DNA from: Cytophagales bacterium
GTDB taxonomy: Bacteria > Bacteroidota > Bacteroidia > Cytophagales > Cytophagaceae
NCBI GenBank assembly: GCA_013297765.1
Contig: JAAFID010000015.1
Coordinates: 1-37,901, forward strand
Length of the DNA: 37,901 nucleotides
Direction of reading: 5' to 3'
A program made the translations under genes and the position numbers. This document shows, piece after piece, positions 33,171 to 37,901 of this stretch (positions are counted from its first letter, which is position 1; every line of letters starts with the position of its first letter). The notes under the pieces were generated by a model. That model worked only from the letters and a program-made list of their open reading frames with translations, was not told where the DNA came from and did no database searches.

Positions 33171-33455
33171 TTAAAATTTTGCGACTTGGCGGCTTTGATT
33201 TAGTTCTTCTTTAATTGCGTGGTCTTCTAATTGCATGCGATGATTTGATTGCTTTTCTGCCATTAGAATAATTCTTTCGGCTCCATCTTTAATAATTTCA
33301 TTGTAACCTTTCAATACTTGAGGTGGTGGAATAGGCCCACTGAAAGTAGATGCTTGACTTACTGCCGTGATGCTAATAAAGGCTTTAATTATTTTGTCTT
33401 TCTTATCTTGAGATATTTCAGTGTCTTCAATAATTGTTTTAATTTCTTCTGGCAT
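33171..33455 (-). CDS. DUF2335-like protein, 3' end replaced by a repeat
   Basis: The 94-residue product contains the DUF2335 signature SGPIPPPQVLKGYNEIIKDG followed by AERIILMAEKQSNHRMQLE. DUF2335 proteins normally go on into two membrane helices after this point. Here the frame ends with NQSRQVAKF, and the last seven codons are encoded by the dispersed repeat TTTGCGACTTGGCGGCTTTG (33178-33197). The membrane part is therefore missing, and the gene is probably a truncated relic. It is 47 bp downstream of the small gene at 33503-33736. Function of DUF2335 is unknown to me. Confidence 0.65.
   Translation of the reverse strand: MPEEIKTIIEDTEISQDKKDKIIKAFISITAVSQASTFSGPIPPPQVLKGYNEIIKDGAERIILMAEKQSNHRMQLEDHAIKEELNQSRQVAKF
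33178..33197. repeat. dispersed repeat word at the end of the DUF2335-like gene
   Basis: Twenty bases that match 32006-32025 with one mismatch. They form the 3' end of the DUF2335-like frame, so an insertion or a recombination with the repeat has trimmed the gene. Confidence 0.65.
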
Positions 33456-33502
33456 GGCAACTCCTTCGGAAATAATATTCGATTATTGTGTTTCCTTATT
33501 CA

Positions 33503-33736
33503 TTATCTAAAAGGGGTATGGTTTGAGGATTTTAATATCTCATCTGATGCGTTTTCAATATCATTACCTATTACACCCCAATCAGATTGTATGGCTTTCG
33601 TATCAGCTTCGGCACCACTTGCAGCATGATTGAATGAAAAATAATTGCCCGCAATATTCAAAACACTACCATATAAAATTATAAATGAATGTTTTACAAA
33701 CAAGAAATCGGAGTAATAAGATGTATTTTTTCTCAT
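33503..33736 (-). CDS. small hypothetical protein upstream of the DUF2335-like gene
   Basis: A 77-residue protein from ATG 33736 (MRKNTSYYSDFLFVKHSFII). It has a moderately hydrophobic middle (SFIILYGSVLNIAGNYFSF) and a polar C-terminus with AIQSDWGVIGNDIENASDEI, which looks like a real conserved helix rather than random sequence. No known domain. It is 47 bp before the DUF2335-like gene, so the two probably form an operon. A TTG at 33757 is a less likely start. Confidence 0.5.
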   Translation of the reverse strand: MRKNTSYYSDFLFVKHSFIILYGSVLNIAGNYFSFNHAASGAEADTKAIQSDWGVIGNDIENASDEILKSSNHTPFR

Positions 33737-33778
33737 GGTTTTTATTTTTTTACACAATAAATATAAGTAATTTTTATT

Positions 33779-33820
33779 TCGTAATACGTTTTACATGGTA
33801 ATTGGTACGTTTTTGCGTTG
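33779..33820. repeat. intergenic TACGTTTT-type repeat
   Basis: Words AATACGTTTTACATGG and TTGGTACGTTTTTGCG, related to 4649-4757 and 31933-31953. The remaining part of this 280-bp gap before ribD holds only a 27-codon open frame (33894-33977) that I do not call a gene. No FMN riboswitch motif is seen. Confidence 0.5.
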
Positions 33821-34015
33821 GTGGTAATGCTAGCAAGTAACTTTGATAAATTTAATGCTCGTATTTCAGACAGAAATTGGATAACTTCAACGAATGAAAA
33901 AAGTATCGAAAAGAGAACTTGATTTTATCGTTGATAAACTGAAGCGATTTAGGAAGAAGTGGAATTTTATATTTTAATTTGGGGCTTGTAAGCAGATTCT
34001 TTAAACTGGTGATAA

Positions 34016-35056
34016 GTGTTGGAAAACGATAAATTGTTTATGCAACGAGCCTTGGAACTAGCAGCTTTAGGGCAAGGAAGGGTAAGCCCCAACCCTATGG
34101 TAGGCTGCGTAATAGTGCTAAATGGGCAAATAATAGGGGAAGGCTGGCATCAGCAATATGGAGGCCCACATGCCGAGGTGCATGCTATTGCTGCTGTAGC
34201 TGATAAAAGCCTATTGACTGGTGCTACCATGTACGTAACGCTAGAGCCATGCAGCCACCACGGCAAAACACCGCCATGTGCCGACCTCATTGTTCAATAT
34301 TCATTTAAAAAAATACATGTTGCCCACCTAGACAGCAACCCACTGGTAGCAGGAAAGGGAATAGAAAAAATAAGAGCAAGTGGTATAGAAGTTTCTATAG
34401 GGTTGCTAGAAGCCGAGGCTAGCATGTTGAACAAAAGGTTTTTTACCTTTATAGCAAAAAATAGACCCTACATTATGCTCAAGTGGGCAGCTACTGCCGA
34501 TGGGTTTATAGCACGCAAAGACTTTACCTCGCAATGGATAACGAATGCAATTTCTAGAAAACTAGTACACCAGTGGCGTACGCAAGAAGATGCTATTGTG
34601 GTAGGTACCCGTACTGCCATGCACGACAATCCATCATTGACTGCCCGAGATTGGCAGGGCAAGCAACCTGTACGTGTAGTGATAGATAAATGGTTGCGGC
34701 TACCACCTACCTTGAATTTGTTCGATGGGAGTGTGCCTACGCTGGTTTACAATTTTGAAAAAAAAGAGGAGAAAGGAAATACGACTTGGGTACAAATGAC
34801 TAGCGAGCATTTTTCGATTCACGAATTGGTAGCAGATTTGAAAAATAGAGATATACAATCGTTGATAGTAGAGGGCGGTAGCCAATTGCTGCAAAGTTTT
34901 ATAGACCAAAATTTGTGGGATGAAGCTAGAATATTTGCTGGCAACCACACCTTTGAAGAAGGCATAAAAGCACCCCGTATTATGGGTATGGAAATGAGCC
35001 GAACAGCCCTAGAGGGCGATGTGCTACAAATATTAAAAAATCCTTTTGCCCAATAA
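34016..35056 (+). CDS. ribD: bifunctional riboflavin deaminase/reductase
   Basis: Catalyses the second and third steps of riboflavin synthesis: deamination of the pyrimidine and NADPH reduction of the ribosyl chain. The N-terminal deaminase has the zinc site H52-A-E54, C79 (LEPCSHHGKTPPC) and C88. The C-terminal reductase (about 150-346) has MLKWAATADGFIA, GTRTAMHDNPSLTAR and VEGGSQLLQSFI. At 347 residues it is the usual length. The start is GTG 34016 or TTG 34019; ATG 34040 would cut into the conserved first helix. It stands apart from other rib genes, and glycosyltransferase genes follow after 13 bp. Confidence 0.95.
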   Translation: MLENDKLFMQRALELAALGQGRVSPNPMVGCVIVLNGQIIGEGWHQQYGGPHAEVHAIAAVADKSLLTGATMYVTLEPCSHHGKTPPCADLIVQYSFKKIHVAHLDSNPLVAGKGIEKIRASGIEVSIGLLEAEASMLNKRFFTFIAKNRPYIMLKWAATADGFIARKDFTSQWITNAISRKLVHQWRTQEDAIVVGTRTAMHDNPSLTARDWQGKQPVRVVIDKWLRLPPTLNLFDGSVPTLVYNFEKKEEKGNTTWVQMTSEHFSIHELVADLKNRDIQSLIVEGGSQLLQSFIDQNLWDEARIFAGNHTFEEGIKAPRIMGMEMSRTALEGDVLQILKNPFAQ

Positions 35057-35069
35057 ATTACCTTAGATT

Positions 35070-36191
35070 TTGAAAATACTGATATACTCTTATGCCTTTT
35101 TACCCTCGCTGGGCGGCATAGAAATAGTTTCTGCTACGCTTGCCGAGCAACTGGTAACCCTGGGGCACTCGGTAACGGTGGTAACAGAAAGTGCCCATAC
35201 TCAAAAAGACAATTTTACGTATCGAGTAGTTCGCCAACCTACGGCTATGCAGCGCATAGCACTTGTTCGCTCGCATGATGTAGTACATGCCAACGGTGCA
35301 AGTATGGCTTTGTTTTTCTATGCCAAATTGCTGGGAAAACCATTTCTATGGACACATGGCGGTTACCAACTGTGCTGTGTAGATGGGCTAGGCTGGGTCG
35401 ATGGTCATGCAGCACCGCTTACACCTTGGGCATCGGTGGTATTTCACTACAAGCAATCAGGGTTAAAATTTGCCGTGGTTCAAGCATTTAAACTATTTCT
35501 TAGACGCTTTGCTGGCCAACTTGCAAATGCCAATGTGGCTATTACTGAATGGGTAGCCATGAGACAGCCGTTGCCTAATCAAGTGGTCATATACAATCCA
35601 TTTCCTTTAGCACAGTTTTTTAATATCTCGAGAACGGAACAAAAAAGCTACGACTTTATTTACGTAGGGCGGCTGGTAAGTGAAAAAGGTGTTCCCGATG
35701 TAATTGAAGCATTTGCGGCTATAAAAAAACTGCCCTCTCATGCCCACTGCAAACTGGCACTGGTGGGCGATGGCAACTGGAGGTTGCGTTTAGAAACACT
35801 TGCACTAGAACTAAAAGTTGAAAATGATATTACTTTTTTTGGTAAAAAATCAGGCAAAGACTTACACCACATTATTGCCCAAGCAAGTATAGCGGTAGTG
35901 CCATCTGTTTGGGAAGAGCCTATGGGTGGTGTAGCACTAGAACTAATGGCGGCAGGCAAAAATATAATTGTGACCCGCAACGGTGGGCTGTATGAATGTG
36001 CAGGCAAGGCAGCACTGGTGTACGACAATGGAAACAGCAATCAATTGGCTAGCTGTATGCTGCAATTGCTTGAAGATCCAAACCTAAGGCAAAAACAATT
36101 GCAAGCCTTGGCAATACAGCTTCAGCAATTTGACCCTACCCTACTTACCGCTCAGTATGTAACTTTGTACCAAAAAATACTTGGAAAATAG
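35070..36191 (+). CDS. GT-B glycosyltransferase, family 4 type
   Basis: A retaining glycosyltransferase of 373 residues, cytoplasmic or membrane-associated. The N-domain begins MKILIYSYAFLPSLGGIE, typical of family 4, and the C-domain carries FIYVGRLVSEKGVPDVIEAF, the nucleotide-sugar loop and the E-x7-E region VWEEPMGGVALELMAAGKNI. The start is TTG 35070, since no ATG is near and the N-terminal strand begins exactly there. It lies 13 bp after ribD. With the next two genes it likely builds a surface polysaccharide, lipopolysaccharide or glycolipid. Donor and acceptor unknown. Confidence 0.9.
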   Translation: MKILIYSYAFLPSLGGIEIVSATLAEQLVTLGHSVTVVTESAHTQKDNFTYRVVRQPTAMQRIALVRSHDVVHANGASMALFFYAKLLGKPFLWTHGGYQLCCVDGLGWVDGHAAPLTPWASVVFHYKQSGLKFAVVQAFKLFLRRFAGQLANANVAITEWVAMRQPLPNQVVIYNPFPLAQFFNISRTEQKSYDFIYVGRLVSEKGVPDVIEAFAAIKKLPSHAHCKLALVGDGNWRLRLETLALELKVENDITFFGKKSGKDLHHIIAQASIAVVPSVWEEPMGGVALELMAAGKNIIVTRNGGLYECAGKAALVYDNGNSNQLASCMLQLLEDPNLRQKQLQALAIQLQQFDPTLLTAQYVTLYQKILGK

Positions 36192-36283
36192 TTGATTTTA
36201 GTGGGCAATCTTGCATACTAGACATGAGGCACACTCCATATTTATTGATGAAGCCAATTGAAATTGCTATTTTGCGAAATACG

Positions 36284-37519
36284 ATGAATAAGAAAAAGAT
36301 TTTTGTAAGCCATTCGGGTAGGCAGCACGTACATCAGTTGTTGTATGGGTTGCAGCAACATCAAGTGGCCTATCATTTTTTTACTTCGTTTTGGTACAAG
36401 GCTTCACAATTTCCATTTAGGTTGCTTTCATATTTGCCAAAAAAAATAAGCCAAAAAATCATTGCTCAGTTTAAAAAAAGAAGCTACGACCTGCTAAACG
36501 ATGCCAACATCAGCATTTTTCCTTGGTTTGAATTTGTAAGAGAAGTTGCCGATAAAATAGTGCCGTACAGTACCGCAGAATATTTTCTATTTTGGCGAGA
36601 CCGCCTACACGACCGTTGGGCAGCAAGCAAGTTGAATAACAATTACAGCGTAGTAGTGGGTTATGAAGAATGTTGCCTACACACCTTTCGTAAAGCAAAA
36701 AAGTTAGGGTTGAAAACGGTACTAGATTTGGCACAAATTCATTACAAGGAAATAGAGGTTATCAGTAAACAGTTTCCTGTATTTTCAGAAATATATGCCA
36801 ATCAAAAATTGCGTAGCCGAATCAACACCATAAAGGAAGAAGAACTGGCCTTGGCCGATCATATTATTTGTTTATCTAGTTTTGCCAAAGATTCTTTGTT
36901 AAAACATGGCATACCAGCCTCTAAAATAGAGGTAATGAACCTAGGTTTTGATCCTCAAAAATTTATTCCCAAAAGCAATTACGCTGTAGATAGCCAAAAA
37001 AAAATAAAACTCGTATTTGCTGGTACATTAACGAAACGCAAAGGGCTAGACCAGTTGTTTCGTTTGCTAGACGATTTCCCAAATGAAATAGAGCTATGCA
37101 TCGTGGGTGCCGTGGCCGATGCAGGCGACCTTTTTAATAAATACAAATCACGCATTACTTGGCACCAGTATCTAGAGCAAGAGGATATGAATAAAGTTTT
37201 TAACGACAGCGATGTGTTTGTATTTCCATCCTATTTAGATAGCTGGGCCATGGTGGTGGTAGAGGCTATGGCTTGCGGGCTACCAGTAATCGTAAGCGAC
37301 AATACTGGCTCTAAAGATACGGTAACAGCGGCTTGTGGCGAAATAATACCTGCTGGTAATTATGAAAAATTAAAAGAAAAAATACATTATATTTGCCTTA
37401 ATAAAAACGATATAGCCACCAAAGGCGAGGCCGCTAAGACACAGGTTATGCAGTACACTTGGCAGAAATATTATCATCAAATAGCCTCTTTTTTTGACAA
37501 AATTCAATCGAGTAAATAA
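36284..37519 (+). CDS. GT-B glycosyltransferase, family 4 type
   Basis: A second glycosyltransferase (411 residues from ATG 36284, MNKKKIFVSHSGRQHVHQ). The C-domain shows LVFAGTLTKRKGLDQLF and FPSYLDSWAMVVVEAMACGL with the E-x7-E-like acidic pair and PVIVSDNTGSKD. The N-domain is divergent from that of the neighbour, so the acceptor differs. An earlier ATG at 36224 would add 20 residues without conserved character. The gene is 92 bp from the previous one and 12 bp before the next. Donor and acceptor unknown. Confidence 0.9.
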   Translation: MNKKKIFVSHSGRQHVHQLLYGLQQHQVAYHFFTSFWYKASQFPFRLLSYLPKKISQKIIAQFKKRSYDLLNDANISIFPWFEFVREVADKIVPYSTAEYFLFWRDRLHDRWAASKLNNNYSVVVGYEECCLHTFRKAKKLGLKTVLDLAQIHYKEIEVISKQFPVFSEIYANQKLRSRINTIKEEELALADHIICLSSFAKDSLLKHGIPASKIEVMNLGFDPQKFIPKSNYAVDSQKKIKLVFAGTLTKRKGLDQLFRLLDDFPNEIELCIVGAVADAGDLFNKYKSRITWHQYLEQEDMNKVFNDSDVFVFPSYLDSWAMVVVEAMACGLPVIVSDNTGSKDTVTAACGEIIPAGNYEKLKEKIHYICLNKNDIATKGEAAKTQVMQYTWQKYYHQIASFFDKIQSSK

Positions 37520-37531
37520 TTAATGTTCGCA

Positions 37532-37901
37532 ATGAAAATCAACTTGGTCAGTCCTCAGTTTTACCCAGCCGTAAGCTATGGAGGCCCTGTGTTTTCTACC
37601 CTCAATACTGCTAGGGAACTGGTAAAGCAAGGCAACGAAATTCATGTATCCACTACCAATGCCAATTGGGATACTCGGTTGCATACCGATACGGCCAAGT
37701 CTATAGAATTGGAAAAAAATATTTTTGTACACTACTACCACGATACTTTTCTCAATCGATTGTCTATTCCGCTATTGATAGGGCTTTATCATGATATTGA
37801 ACAGTGTGATATTGTTTTTTTGCAATACATTTTCTCTATCAGTACACCTATTAGTTTAATATTAGCCAAATGGCACGGCAAGCCTGTACTGTTATCGCCT
37901 A
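37532..37901 (+). CDS. glycosyltransferase N-domain, cut by the window end
   Basis: An open frame from ATG 37532 (or ATG 37523) runs to the end of the window without a stop, 123 codons. The start MKINLVSPQFYPAVSYGGPV followed by FSTLNTARELVKQGNEIHV is the N-terminal Rossmann half of a GT-B family 4 glycosyltransferase. The GGP loop is where the acceptor or phosphate usually binds. The catalytic C-domain lies outside. Third glycosyltransferase in a row on this strand. Confidence 0.82.
   Translation, partial: MKINLVSPQFYPAVSYGGPVFSTLNTARELVKQGNEIHVSTTNANWDTRLHTDTAKSIELEKNIFVHYYHDTFLNRLSIPLLIGLYHDIEQCDIVFLQYIFSISTPISLILAKWHGKPVLLSP

Noticed and set aside
33894-33977. 27-codon open frame before ribD
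   Set aside because: Too short, no homology recognised; could be a relic but not supportable.
33758-34015. FMN riboswitch upstream of ribD
   Set aside because: The conserved FMN aptamer core is not visible in this AT-rich gap.

Overview
The window comes from a low-GC member of the Bacteroidota, most likely a Chitinophagales or Saprospirales type environmental organism. The evidence is two type IX secretion (T9SS) cargo proteins with the two classical C-terminal sorting domains, a GldA-type gliding ABC ATPase, an OstA-like protein, a SusC/SusD pair, a second TonB-dependent receptor with a carboxypeptidase-like N-domain, and promoter-like elements of the Bacteroidota form TTTG-N20-TAnnTTTG. 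Species cannot be told from this sequence alone. No rRNA, tRNA, CRISPR array, transposase or prophage was recognised.

Layout. 1-4.7 kb: two large secreted adhesin-like T9SS cargo genes, separated by a perfect 32-bp palindrome that acts as a terminator. 4.8-7.6 kb: an OstA-like envelope protein and an orphan sensor histidine kinase in one operon. 7.8-10.5 kb: gldA on the minus strand, then an AT-rich VapBC-like toxin-antitoxin pair, a small conserved protein and a TIGR02757/DUF2400 protein. 10.6-14.0 kb: a TonB-dependent receptor and an orphan LytTR response regulator. 14.0-15.7 kb (minus): SemiSWEET, phosphatidylserine synthase and a metallo-beta-lactamase hydrolase. 15.8-22.7 kb: an FAD oxidoreductase, a giant protease-like/TolB-propeller/beta-barrel protein, a serine hydrolase, a pirin and a DUF1802 protein, closely spaced and probably co-transcribed in part.

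22.7-26.8 kb is an accessory island of broken parts. It holds intact antitoxins next to toxins killed by a nonsense codon or a frameshift, fused remnants of two more toxins, remnants of HTH antitoxins, an intact Fic AMP-transferase whose 5' end is duplicated as a 189-bp direct repeat, and a small XRE regulator. It ends in a roughly 200-bp tandem duplication at the XRE/susD boundary whose two copies differ almost only at synonymous sites, so it probably arose by recombination with a paralogous XRE-SusCD locus. 26.8-31.8 kb is a SusD-SusC uptake pair without linked enzymes. Its candidate promoter has a run of 13 A in the spacer between the -33 and -7 elements, which suggests slippage-controlled (phase-variable) expression.

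31.9-33.8 kb carries dispersed intergenic repeats, an Rpn-like PD-(D/E)XK protein, a DUF2335 gene whose 3' end has been replaced by a repeat, and a small partner gene. 34.0-37.9 kb returns to ordinary genes: ribD followed by three glycosyltransferases, the last cut by the window end, probably part of a surface polysaccharide cluster.

Biologically the window is mostly about the cell envelope: secreted adhesins, outer-membrane receptors, LPS-related functions, lipid synthesis and polysaccharide synthesis. The accessory island is the least ordinary part. Family assignments rest on motif recognition by eye; no database search was possible.
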